A DNA stretch of 32,062 bases from Bacteroidales bacterium. GTDB taxonomy: Bacteria; Bacteroidota; Bacteroidia; Bacteroidales; WCHB1-69. This document shows, piece by piece, positions 1-7,019 of the stretch. How positions within the stretch are numbered: the first letter of the stretch is position 1; the number at the start of each line of letters is the position of its first letter. The stretch lies in the NCBI GenBank assembly GCA_031272025.1, contig JAISUP010000094.1, forward strand, positions 1 to 32,062, given 5' to 3'. The translations under genes and the position numbers were made by a program. The notes beneath the pieces were generated by a model. It saw nothing but the letters and a program-made list of their open reading frames with translations. It had not been told where the DNA came from and did not search any database.

Positions 1-473
1 AGTTCTACCAGTACAAACTCCATGTCTTCAATCTTTTCCTTTGGATTTTTGCGGTTGATGATCTCGTAGAGATGATAAAATTCTTCGGTCTCGTGGTCGA
101 AAATATCATTTATTAGCGCGAGGGCATAGACATTCTTGAGCATCGAATACTTGCCGGTTTCAAAATCCTGACGGGTGTATGCTTTCGATGCGTTGAAAAC
201 CATGCGTTTGACAAAACCTTCTGTCCAGTACATCTGCATTTCTACGAGAAACTGTCTGCCTGTGTTGTCTCGGCAACGGACATCAACTATTGAATTGCGC
301 TTCTGAATAGCATCGGTAGGCACCATTTCGGGCGGGAGATAACTAAGTTCAACTATCTGTTGGTCCGGGCGCAAAGGCATCAGGGCGTTGAGAAAACTCA
401 TCGCCAAATCAGGATTCTCTCCGAAAATCCGTTTGAAAACCAAGTCGCTACGAGGATCTAAATAACGTGTCAT
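1..473 (-). CDS. Rpn family recombination-promoting nuclease / putative transposase (5' part only)
   Basis: Partial gene: it starts at the ATG complementary to 471-473 and stays open to the left edge, giving 157 residues. The N-terminus (MTRYLDPRSDLVFKRIFGEN) and the following stretch ending in FLNALMPL are typical of the Rpn/PD-(D/E)XK 'transposase' family, which is very common in Bacteroidetes. The core motif is visible as a conserved Asp (SIVDVRC, near residue 75) followed by VEMQ (near 88-91), matching the family's D...E-x-Q catalytic pattern. Known relatives (E. coli RpnA) are DNA endonucleases that promote RecA-independent recombination; transposition by them is not established. It reads away from the neighbouring T9SS protein gene. 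The C-terminal part cannot be seen, so intactness is unknown. Confidence 0.85.
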   Translation of the reverse strand, partial: MTRYLDPRSDLVFKRIFGENPDLAMSFLNALMPLRPDQQIVELSYLPPEMVPTDAIQKRNSIVDVRCRDNTGRQFLVEMQMYWTEGFVKRMVFNASKAYTRQDFETGKYSMLKNVYALALINDIFDHETEEFYHLYEIINRKNPKEKIEDMEFVLVE

Positions 474-557
474 GTTAGCAAGATTTATGGTACAAAGATA
501 GCATAAAATTTTCAATTACACACAAACAAATAAAAAATTATTGACACAAAATACTGC

Positions 558-598
558 TAATCTTGAAAATCTTGTGAAAATCATGATGAGGCTGTCTT
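558..598. repeat. Copy of a dispersed AT-rich repeat plus a partial MITE end
   Basis: Bases 558-583 resemble the reverse complement of 3254-3287: the shared part (atc..gaaaatcttgt.aaaatc) matches at about 20 of 23 positions by eye. Immediately after it, 589-598 (gaggctgtct) is identical to the first ten bases of the terminal inverted repeat at 3511. It may therefore be a remnant of the same family of small mobile repeats. The rest of the gap between the Rpn gene and the next gene (474-710) holds AT-rich DNA, a terminator-like hairpin and a short tandem repeat. Confidence 0.4.
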
Positions 599-628
599 TC
601 TTTTTACCTTCATTCTTTTCTAAATTCT

Positions 629-665
629 AAAAAAAGGGCAACTCCCTTTCAAGAATCGCCCCTTT
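629..665 (-). terminator. Possible rho-independent terminator of the Omp28-like gene
   Basis: Read on the minus strand, an aaggggc arm and a gcccttt arm (one bulged G) flank an internal loop and are followed by a run of seven T. It lies about 45 bp beyond the stop codon at 711, where a terminator for that gene would be expected. Confidence 0.45.
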
Positions 666-672
666 GCTTTGA

Positions 673-703
673 TTAGTCTAATCACTAATCACTAATCACT
701 AAC
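673..703. repeat. Short tandem repeat next to the stop of the Omp28-like gene
   Basis: Three to four imperfect copies of a 7-mer (atcacta / accacta) lie just downstream of the stop codon at 711. No function is evident. Confidence 0.5.
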
Positions 704-710
704 CACTACT

Positions 711-2882
711 CTACTCCTTCACGAACTTCTTCATTACCGTACCCGCGGTGGTTTGTACCCGCAACAAGTACATGCCCGTGCTCAAAGTGCTCACGTCTAT
801 TGAATTGAGTGTTGACAATTGACCATTGACAATAATTCTGCCGGTAAGGTCAAAAATTTGCACATTTTGCAGGAGATCGCGGGGCAAGCCCGCGATGACG
901 ATGTGGTCTTTCGCGGGGTTGGGATATACCTGCAAATTTTTGGGAGAAATAGCGGCAATACCGGTACCATCCTCGGCAATGTTGGAGGCAATGTTGGAAC
1001 GAATAGCGCGATCCGAACAATTGTTTCCCGACACGATTTCTATTTGATAATGCACTTTGCCCGCGGGGGCGGTAACATCGGTAAAAGACGAGTGATACGA
1101 TGGTAAGGTTTTTATTAACTGCATGTTATTGTAACTATTACCGGTAACACGATAAATATTGTACGCGGTATATTCAACTCCCATGTAAGGGGTCCACTGC
1201 AAATTCCATGTATTGCCATCACCATGATTCACAACAAGATGCATGGTTTGATGCGCACTGTTGCTCATCCCCACCCAGTTCGCGGAATCGGCAAAAGCGC
1301 GAACAGAGTAACGGTAGGCTTGTGATTGGGCGTTGCTCGTGTTGTCCTCCCAAATATTACTGCTGCCCGCAGGGATGATAGCAATGGGGACTTCCTCGCG
1401 ATATACACGATACGGCACGGTAGTAGGAGCGTGTGTAAAGATAATCTTATTGTGATGATTCGTGTCGGCGGTAACCTCGCAAATACCAGGTGCCGCGAAA
1501 AACGCAACCCTGCTCGCGCTGCTTCCCGCGATAGATTGCACGATTATAACGCCTCGGCTGTCAACGATGTAATAAATTCCGGTACCCTCACTTGCGACAC
1601 ATTCAAAAGTATAACAATCCGTTAATGAAAATGTTGTAGTGTCTTTAACCTCTTCATAACTCACGAATCTACTCTCGCCAAGCAAGGTGTCGCCGACAGA
1701 ATTGTACAAATGCCACGTTGTCGTCATCCCGCTCGCGGTTGTTTTATAATACAATGCAAAAGGCGGTATCCCAACCAACAATTTCTCGCTCAAAGACTTT
1801 CTAACAGAAATGCTGTTTCCATTCATTTGCACTACGTGAACGTTTGTCGTTGACACTGTCCCGTCAAGAGGTAAATACGATGGGGTTAAAGCGATAGAAG
1901 TTGTGCCTCCCGATGGTAGATTTCCTGTCCATGTTTTTTGGTAAGATTCTCCATCTCGTTCAACAGAAAAAAGCAGTTGTGTTACGGGAGTAGTCCCCAT
2001 GTTTTTGACATCAACCACCGGGGTAGACATAACACATTGTTTTTCAGAATGTAATGAAAACATAACAGAACCTGCTGACTGGTTTGGATTTACCGTGATG
2101 CCGTTATAAATTTCTTGATGGTCTTTTGCCACGAAGACCACGCATTTTAAGTCAGCGAGCACCACGGGTTCGTTACTTATGGTTTCGGGGATAGAGTAAG
2201 TATACGTTTTGGTAAAAAAACTTCCTGCCGGGATAACCGGTTCTCCATCAACACTCAGCGATTCGCCCCATTGTCCGGTAATCATGTCGCGCAACACGTG
2301 ATTAAAAACATAAGGAGCACTGCCAAAATCACCTACAATATTGTCTTGCAAAAGCACGACATTCAAAAAGTTTTCGGCAGTCTCCGCGTTACCGGTGTAA
2401 TACACCTCCACGTTTACCGTGAGTGTGCGACTGCTTGTATCAATGCTGGCGGTAGCCCCAATATTTACACACGAAGGCATGCCGCGAACAAGGGTGCTTC
2501 CTTCTACCCAACTGCTCCTGTCTAACGCGGTATTGCTTAAGCCATCGAAAACATGCCGGTTAATCGTGCCAGCGGGCCAGCCGGTCATTCCCGTTTGATT
2601 AGCCAAGGCATTTCCCCAAGAAGTCAAGTATTTATTGGAATAAGAGCCTTGGTGTATGTTAATCAGGCAAAAATCAGGGTTAGATTCCAAAATACTCGTA
2701 CTAATCTCGTCCGCATGGGATTGATACACGAACTGTCCAGTACCTGCCGCGCCATTGTTCATGCAAAATGTTTCCAAAACCACGTTCCTGTTTTGAGGTG
2801 AGGTAAACACGAGGGTTTGAGATCTCACCACGTTCACGCTCAAGCCATAAAAGGCGAGCAAAATAAATAAAAACTTTCTCAT
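711..2882 (-). CDS. Secreted Omp28-related protein with type IX secretion C-terminal sorting domain
   Basis: 723 residues. An N-terminal signal peptide (residues 1-21, ending VVRSQ) routes it to the periplasm. Residues about 30-290 resemble the Omp28-related family of Bacteroidetes outer-membrane/adhesin proteins: NRNVVLETF near 31-39, LINIHQGSY near 74, TGWPAGTINRHVF near 100 and the LTVNVEVYYTGNA block near 155. The middle and later part (about 490-630) looks like fibronectin-type-III-like beta modules. The last ~75 residues are a type A T9SS sorting domain, from LQVYPNPAKDHIVI through GRIIVNGQ and GMYLLRVQT to the end MKKFVKE. It is thus probably exported by T9SS and cleaved and/or attached at the surface. 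The Cys-x-x-Cys-Pro motif usual in the Omp28 N-domain is missing; only Cys40 remains. Its exact role is unknown. Confidence 0.85.
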   Translation of the reverse strand: MRKFLFILLAFYGLSVNVVRSQTLVFTSPQNRNVVLETFCMNNGAAGTGQFVYQSHADEISTSILESNPDFCLINIHQGSYSNKYLTSWGNALANQTGMTGWPAGTINRHVFDGLSNTALDRSSWVEGSTLVRGMPSCVNIGATASIDTSSRTLTVNVEVYYTGNAETAENFLNVVLLQDNIVGDFGSAPYVFNHVLRDMITGQWGESLSVDGEPVIPAGSFFTKTYTYSIPETISNEPVVLADLKCVVFVAKDHQEIYNGITVNPNQSAGSVMFSLHSEKQCVMSTPVVDVKNMGTTPVTQLLFSVERDGESYQKTWTGNLPSGGTTSIALTPSYLPLDGTVSTTNVHVVQMNGNSISVRKSLSEKLLVGIPPFALYYKTTASGMTTTWHLYNSVGDTLLGESRFVSYEEVKDTTTFSLTDCYTFECVASEGTGIYYIVDSRGVIIVQSIAGSSASRVAFFAAPGICEVTADTNHHNKIIFTHAPTTVPYRVYREEVPIAIIPAGSSNIWEDNTSNAQSQAYRYSVRAFADSANWVGMSNSAHQTMHLVVNHGDGNTWNLQWTPYMGVEYTAYNIYRVTGNSYNNMQLIKTLPSYHSSFTDVTAPAGKVHYQIEIVSGNNCSDRAIRSNIASNIAEDGTGIAAISPKNLQVYPNPAKDHIVIAGLPRDLLQNVQIFDLTGRIIVNGQLSTLNSIDVSTLSTGMYLLRVQTTAGTVMKKFVKE

Positions 2883-2936
2883 CTTTTGTTTAATTTTTTG
2901 GTTATTAATATATAAGGGTTATTTTTTAAAATTAGT

Positions 2937-2962
2937 ATTACACGCCAAAAAAAGCGTGTAAT
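2937..2962. promoter_or_regulatory. Perfect 9-bp inverted repeat upstream of the Omp28-like gene
   Basis: Arms attacacgc (2937-2945) and gcgtgtaat (2954-2962) are perfect complements around an A-rich 8-nt spacer, 55-80 bp upstream of the start codon at 2882. In a 5' leader this would form a hairpin; as DNA it could be an operator. With the A-rich loop and no T-run after it on the minus strand it does not look like a terminator. Confidence 0.4.
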
Positions 2963-3008
2963 GTATTTGGTAATAACAATTTTTTGTATATTACGCGCGA
3001 GAAGAAGA

Positions 3009-3040
<32 letters not shown>

Positions 3041-3191
3041 ACTTTTTTCGTTAACGGGGAGGGGTATTGCAAAAAAAGAATGCACAAAATGATGCGCGTA
3101 ACTTTTCATCGTTTCGCGCGTTGTTTTGCAAAAAATAATCAAATCATGTCCTTTCTTTTGCATCTTAGTTTTTTTTTCTAAAAAATCGGTG

Positions 3192-3199
3192 CAAAAATA
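3192..3199 (-). promoter_or_regulatory. Possible Bacteroidetes -7 element (TATTTTTG)
   Basis: On the minus strand this reads TATTTTTG, fitting TAnnTTTG. No TTG lies 19-20 bp upstream. If used for the gene starting at 2882 it would give a leader of about 300 nt containing the TG tract and the 9-bp inverted repeat. Confidence 0.3.
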
Positions 3200-3253
3200 G
3201 TACTTTTTTTTAATATATGTGGCATTGTTTGCCATTTTTTCTGTCTGAACCGC

Positions 3254-3287
3254 GATTTTTACAAGATTTTCTTGATTATCAGGATTA
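3254..3287. repeat. Dispersed AT-rich repeat (second copy, inverted)
   Basis: Its reverse complement (taatcctgataatcaagaaa followed by atcttgtaaaaatc) resembles 558-583. It marks the left border of the palindrome-rich island that runs to about 3775. From memory this word family is scattered through many Bacteroidales genomes, often near Rpn-type genes. Confidence 0.45.
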
Positions 3288-3293
3288 ATGCTG

Positions 3294-3775
3294 TCATTCC
3301 CGCGAAAGCGGGAATCCCCTACTTTTTCAGGGGATCGCGGGTCGAACCCGTGATGATTAGGCGTTGTTCATAAATAAACTAATCAATTTGTGAATTCCCT
3401 ACGGGAATTTTTCGGGAGGTTATTCATTTCTCTATTGATATGTAAAACCTACGGTTTATTTGCCCGTAGGGCATTCATATCAATAGAAAGACAATCAGCA
3501 CCCCCCTAAAGAGGCTGTCTCAAAAGCCCGTCATGGCGTCCCGTGCCGCGACACGGGATCTCTCCGCCATCTCCAGAGGACCGTCAAATGCTAAATGATT
3601 GTATATTAATCTTTAACGATTAGAAGGGGATTCCGGCTTTCGCCGGAATGACGCAGCTTTTCTACTTTTGAGACAGCCTCATTATGTTGGTAGAAATGCG
3701 TTTCTTTGCCCTTCTTGCCGTCCCGATAGGGACGGAATGTGTATTTGTTATTCACATTTTGTCCCTAACGGGACA
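3294..3775. repeat. Island of REP-like palindromes in a 1.1-kb gene-free gap
   Basis: No convincing gene lies in 2883-3995. From 3294 there are many GC-rich hairpins: attcccgc/gcgggaat with GAAA loop (3296-3315); atcccct/aggggat (3314-3335); a ~9-bp imperfect stem closing on gtcgaac (3334-3354); aattccc/gggaatt (3393-3409); a long stem tctattgatatg/catatcaataga enclosing cctacgg/ccgtagg (3431-3487); tcccgtg/cacggga (3539-3558); attccggc/gccggaat with TTTC loop (3630-3649); ccgtccc/gggacgg (3718-3735); and tgtccc/gggaca (3760-3775). They resemble REP/BIME-type extragenic palindromes. They may affect mRNA ends or DNA topology, or be remnants of RAYT/Rpn-mobilised repeats. The stretch 3776-3995 holds only a small ccgcgaagcgg hairpin near 3945. 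Confidence 0.75.
3511..3680. mobile_element. MITE-like element with perfect 16-bp terminal inverted repeats
   Basis: The left end gaggctgtctcaaaag (3511-3526) and the right end cttttgagacagcctc (3665-3680) are exact reverse complements 170 bp apart. The interior carries two of the GC-rich hairpins and no coding sequence. Ends of this type (GAG.CTGTCTCAAAAG) are familiar from transposase-encoding insertion sequences of Bacteroidetes, so this is most simply a non-autonomous element mobilised in trans. I see no clear target-site duplication: the flanks are ctaaa on the left and attat on the right. A ten-base piece of the same end occurs at 589-598. Confidence 0.65.
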
Positions 3776-3995
3776 TTTCAACCCCAAAGCACAAGTCCAT
3801 CGCCCAACTCTTTGACCAAAATTTTTGGGCTAAATCTGCGGGGGGAGGGGGGGCGCGTTGACGAAGTCAGTAGCAGCGTGATGACTTTATGGACGGACAG
3901 TAGTTATCTTTTGTAACACGAGTCTCACGAAGAAGACACGAAGACCGCGAAGCGGTTCGGACAATAAGGGTTTTCCTTCATTCTGGATTCTAAAT

Positions 3996-5936
3996 TTATT
4001 TTTCGGTAATGACAAATTCGGTACGGCGGTTGGTTGCTCGTCCTTCTTCGGTGAGATTGTCTTCTATGGGTTTACTCTCGCCATAGCCCTTATAAGTAAG
4101 GCGGTTGGCAACAATTCCTTGGCTAATCAAATAATCATACACGGACTTCGCACGCGCTTGCGACAATTGCAAATTGTAGGCATCGTTACCCACGTTATCG
4201 GTATGCCCCCCAATTTCAATGTGTAACGATTGATGGTGTTGCAGGTAAGTAACCAGGTTGTCAAGTTCGAGATAGGATTCTTGTTTAAGTTTACTTTCGT
4301 TAAAGTCGAAGAAAATATTACGTAGTACGAAGACATTACCTATATCCGCGGCTCGCAGGAAGATGTCTTTAAGAAAAGGATTGAGTTGAGAATACGAAGA
4401 TGGTATTTGAAAATTTTCGGAATAGAACGGGTAACGGGGGTGATTAACATGCAACATTAAGTTGTCCCCCGTGCGCAAACAGGCTAAAAATTCTCCGGTT
4501 TCAGGGTCGGAAAATGTAGATGTAAGTAATTGATTATCTTTTAAATCAATGATAGAGATATGAGCAGGTAGCGGTAAATGGCTGTCGGCATCACGGATTA
4601 TCCCTTTAATGTAAGTTACCGGAGTAGGTCGTAATCGCTCATCTAACTCAAAAGCATATAAGTCAATACCGCCATAGCCCCCTTCTTTATCGGAAGAGTA
4701 GTAAGCCGTGGTACCGGCGGCGTTAATCAGGATATTGATTTCATCGTTAGGGGTATTGATAGGGTATCCCATGTTCACGGGTTTCGACCACCCGTTTTCG
4801 CCATTTCGCACGGCATAGAAGATGTCTTTATTTCCCATACCGGGGTGCCCGTCAGACGCGAAATAGAGCGTTTGCCCGTCCGCGTGAATAAAAGGAGCGG
4901 CATCATCTTTTTTCGTGTTAATCATTGGTCCGAGATTGATGGGGGGGGAAAATTTGCCTTCATCAAGCATTTCTGTTTTCCATAAGTCAATGCCCCCGTA
5001 GCCGCCGGGACGGTTAGAAGCAAAATAAATGGTTTTTCCATCGGGGGCAATTGAAGGTTGCGATTCCCAATATTTGCTATTCACGGGTTCGCCAAAATTA
5101 CGGGGGCGCGACCACCGGTTGCCAATGCGCTTCGCCCAATACAAATCGCAACTGCCATAACCAAAATCGGTATTACACAACGTGTAAAAAAGATAACGAC
5201 CGTCAGGCGAGATAGTTTGTGCCCCTTCGTTATAGTGCGAATTGATAGGTGCCGGGATAAACTGTCGCGGTTGCCATTCCTGATTTTTTTTCACGCTCGA
5301 ATAAAAATCCTCTTCTGTCTGACAGAAAGGGCAAATGGTTTCCTCATCGCGTGGACGACGCACCGTGAATATCAGTTCTTGTTCATCGGCGGTGAGAGCG
5401 GCAAGGTACTCATCCCATTCCGAATTGATGTTAGCACCCAAGTTCACGGGATTAAAAATCACGGGATGTTTCATTGCCTCTATCCCGAAACGACAGGTGG
5501 CAATACCGTCTTCTACTTCTCCCCGAACCGAATAATCATTAGGTGCCAATTGAATATAAGTTTGAAAATGAGACAACGCCGAATCATAACGGGCACATTT
5601 CAATTCCTCGCATGCCGTGATAAAAAACAAGATGGGCTTGGGTCGATACATACACGCGATGGCTTTATTGTATGATTGGGCAGCAAGCACGGGTTGTAAA
5701 GAAATATTGTAAAGGTCGCCCTGTATCACGTGAGCCTCTCCATACGTGGTATCTATAGCAAATAAACGTTGCAAATATTTCTCTGCTTCTTGAAATTTTT
5801 TTGCCTCCAAAGATTTACGAGCCTTCGCCCCCAAATCAAGAACTTTTTTCGAAAGAGCAGGCGGCTGTGCAACCCCATGATTAAAAATCATGAACGCGAA
5901 AACCGTGAGTAAAAGATAAATAAAACGATGCCTCAT
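3996..5936 (-). CDS. PorE-like periplasmic/outer-membrane protein: TPR, PD40 beta-propeller, CRD and OmpA domain
   Basis: 646 residues from the ATG at 5936. The frame extends 38 codons further upstream, but those residues are not signal-like. A signal peptide covers residues 1-23 (cleavage near GVAQ-PP). TPR-like helices follow at ~30-150. Then come four PD40/WD40-like propeller motifs: SPDGRYLFY (243), APDGKTIYFASNRPGGYGG (297), HADGQTLYFASDG (351) and AAGTTAYYSSDKEGGYGG (406). A carboxypeptidase-regulatory-like domain lies at ~440-530. The OmpA C-terminal peptidoglycan-binding domain spans 537-646 (GHTDNVGNDAYN at 577, Asp580 and Arg595 as diaminopimelate contacts). This order is that of PorE (PG1058) of the Porphyromonas gingivalis T9SS. 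PorE is a lipoprotein, whereas no lipobox Cys is visible here, so a general TPR/OmpA paralogue is the alternative. Confidence 0.8.
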   Translation of the reverse strand: MRHRFIYLLLTVFAFMIFNHGVAQPPALSKKVLDLGAKARKSLEAKKFQEAEKYLQRLFAIDTTYGEAHVIQGDLYNISLQPVLAAQSYNKAIACMYRPKPILFFITACEELKCARYDSALSHFQTYIQLAPNDYSVRGEVEDGIATCRFGIEAMKHPVIFNPVNLGANINSEWDEYLAALTADEQELIFTVRRPRDEETICPFCQTEEDFYSSVKKNQEWQPRQFIPAPINSHYNEGAQTISPDGRYLFYTLCNTDFGYGSCDLYWAKRIGNRWSRPRNFGEPVNSKYWESQPSIAPDGKTIYFASNRPGGYGGIDLWKTEMLDEGKFSPPINLGPMINTKKDDAAPFIHADGQTLYFASDGHPGMGNKDIFYAVRNGENGWSKPVNMGYPINTPNDEINILINAAGTTAYYSSDKEGGYGGIDLYAFELDERLRPTPVTYIKGIIRDADSHLPLPAHISIIDLKDNQLLTSTFSDPETGEFLACLRTGDNLMLHVNHPRYPFYSENFQIPSSYSQLNPFLKDIFLRAADIGNVFVLRNIFFDFNESKLKQESYLELDNLVTYLQHHQSLHIEIGGHTDNVGNDAYNLQLSQARAKSVYDYLISQGIVANRLTYKGYGESKPIEDNLTEEGRATNRRTEFVITEK

Positions 5937-5971
5937 GACAGAGATTAAATATGACGTAACATTTTTTTTTG

Positions 5972-5979
5972 CAAATGTA
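5972..5979 (-). promoter_or_regulatory. -7 element (TACATTTG) for the PorE-like gene
   Basis: The minus-strand reading TACATTTG fits TAnnTTTG and sits 36-43 bp upstream of the ATG at 5936, giving a leader of about 30 nt. This placement also supports starting the gene at 5936 rather than at 6050, which would lie upstream of the promoter. Confidence 0.5.
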
Positions 5980-5991
5980 CAAAAAAAATAC

Positions 5992-6009
5992 ATGTATCGG
6001 TTGATACAT
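5992..6009. promoter_or_regulatory. Operator-like palindrome between divergent promoters
   Basis: Perfect arms atgtatc (5992-5998) and gatacat (6003-6009) around ggtt. The palindrome overlaps the TTG (-33 position) of the plus-strand promoter and lies just upstream of the minus-strand -7 element. A factor bound here could act on both the lipoprotein gene and the PorE-like gene. No specific regulator is recognised. Confidence 0.4.
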
Positions 6010-6030
6010 ACAAAAAAAATATTATCTTTG
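6001..6030 (+). promoter_or_regulatory. Bacteroidetes-type promoter of the lipoprotein gene
   Basis: TTG at 6001-6003 and TATCTTTG at 6023-6030 are separated by 19 bp, matching the known -33/-7 arrangement. Transcription would start near 6036, about 30 nt before the ATG at 6068. Confidence 0.7.
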
Positions 6031-6067
6031 CAACGTTTTTTTTTTAACATTTAAACAAGACATCATT

Positions 6068-7009
6068 ATGAGAAAATTATCTTTAGTATTATTGGCAGTA
6101 GGCGTTGCCGCCATGTTTGGGTCGTGCCAAAAAGAAGGTGTTTACAAACCCAAAAAAATGATTTCAAAAATTTACGAGGCTTCTACCCTTGACCAAAATA
6201 AGCCGGGCGAAAAACTGTTGTCGGAAACATGGACTTGGACAGACAAGCAGTTAACCCAAATCGCCTATGGCGAAAGTCAAGATCTTGTTGCCAAAATTAC
6301 CTACGATGACAAGAAAAGGATTAGCAAGGTTACAACCTCAGACGGGGAAACTATTGTCTTTACCTACGACGACAAAGAAAAACTGTTGACAACCATTGTT
6401 GCCACGAACAGTAACGTGAAACAAACCTACACCATTGAGCACAAGGATAAAGAAAAATTGATTAAGAAAATCACCATTAAGCAAGAGGTTTTGTCTGCAA
6501 CTACCGCCGCGAATGCAGCGAAAAACTCGGTTTTGTCTACCCACCTCGTGCAATCTTTCTTTCCCAATATAGATTTGCAAATACTCGAAACTGCCAAAAG
6601 TGCTTATTTGATCGGGAACTCAACCCTTACCAAAGAATTTTATTGGGATGGCGAGAATAATATCAATACAGAAGTACAAGAAGAGTTGCTCGAAAATTCT
6701 ACCGATCCCAAAAAATGTACCATTACTTATCAATATGATAAAGACGTGAAAGGGAAAAACCCGTTCTATCATAGTCTCTATTTTGCCGAGGAATTAGGTA
6801 CTTTCACGCTCACTAAAAATAACGTAACCAAAGCCGAGAAAATAGAAAGTGGCGTGGACGGCACGAAGACCACCATAACGAATACCTACACGTATGATGA
6901 CGATGAATTTCCGGTCAGTGTGAAAAGTGTACAAATTTTTCACACCCCTTACCAAAACCAAGATATTGCTACTTACATAGATACTTATTACGAGTATTTG
7001 GAAAAATAA
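6068..7009 (+). CDS. Putative lipoprotein with YD-like beta repeats
   Basis: 313 residues. The signal peptide ends in a lipobox (AAMFGSC, Cys20), predicting lipid anchoring after export. The mature part has several hairpin-like YD/RHS-type strands: ITYDDKKRISKV, FTYDDKEKLLTTI, YTIEHKDKEKLIKKI and, near the C-terminus, NTYTYDDDEFPVSV. This pattern resembles Bacteroidetes lipoproteins annotated with DUF4595-like domains, which have no established function. It is Lys- and Thr-rich. It has its own promoter, is divergent from the PorE-like gene and converges with tsaD, with only 10 bp between the ends. I do not recognise a specific role. Confidence 0.75.
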   Translation: MRKLSLVLLAVGVAAMFGSCQKEGVYKPKKMISKIYEASTLDQNKPGEKLLSETWTWTDKQLTQIAYGESQDLVAKITYDDKKRISKVTTSDGETIVFTYDDKEKLLTTIVATNSNVKQTYTIEHKDKEKLIKKITIKQEVLSATTAANAAKNSVLSTHLVQSFFPNIDLQILETAKSAYLIGNSTLTKEFYWDGENNINTEVQEELLENSTDPKKCTITYQYDKDVKGKNPFYHSLYFAEELGTFTLTKNNVTKAEKIESGVDGTKTTITNTYTYDDDEFPVSVKSVQIFHTPYQNQDIATYIDTYYEYLEK

Positions 7010-7019
7010 AGGGATTGTT

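Noticed and set aside
3294-3775. CRISPR array
   Set aside because: The repeats differ in sequence and spacing and are individual palindromes, not regular direct repeats with spacers.
3668-3916. 82-residue plus-strand frame in the palindrome island
   Set aside because: It starts in the MITE end and crosses palindromes; composition is not protein-like.
5058-5675. 205-residue frame antisense to the PorE-like gene
   Set aside because: The minus-strand frame has clear PD40 and TPR domains, so this is its shadow.
5937-6050. Longer N-terminus of the PorE-like protein starting at 6050
   Set aside because: The extension is not signal-like and would cross the likely promoter at 5972-5979.
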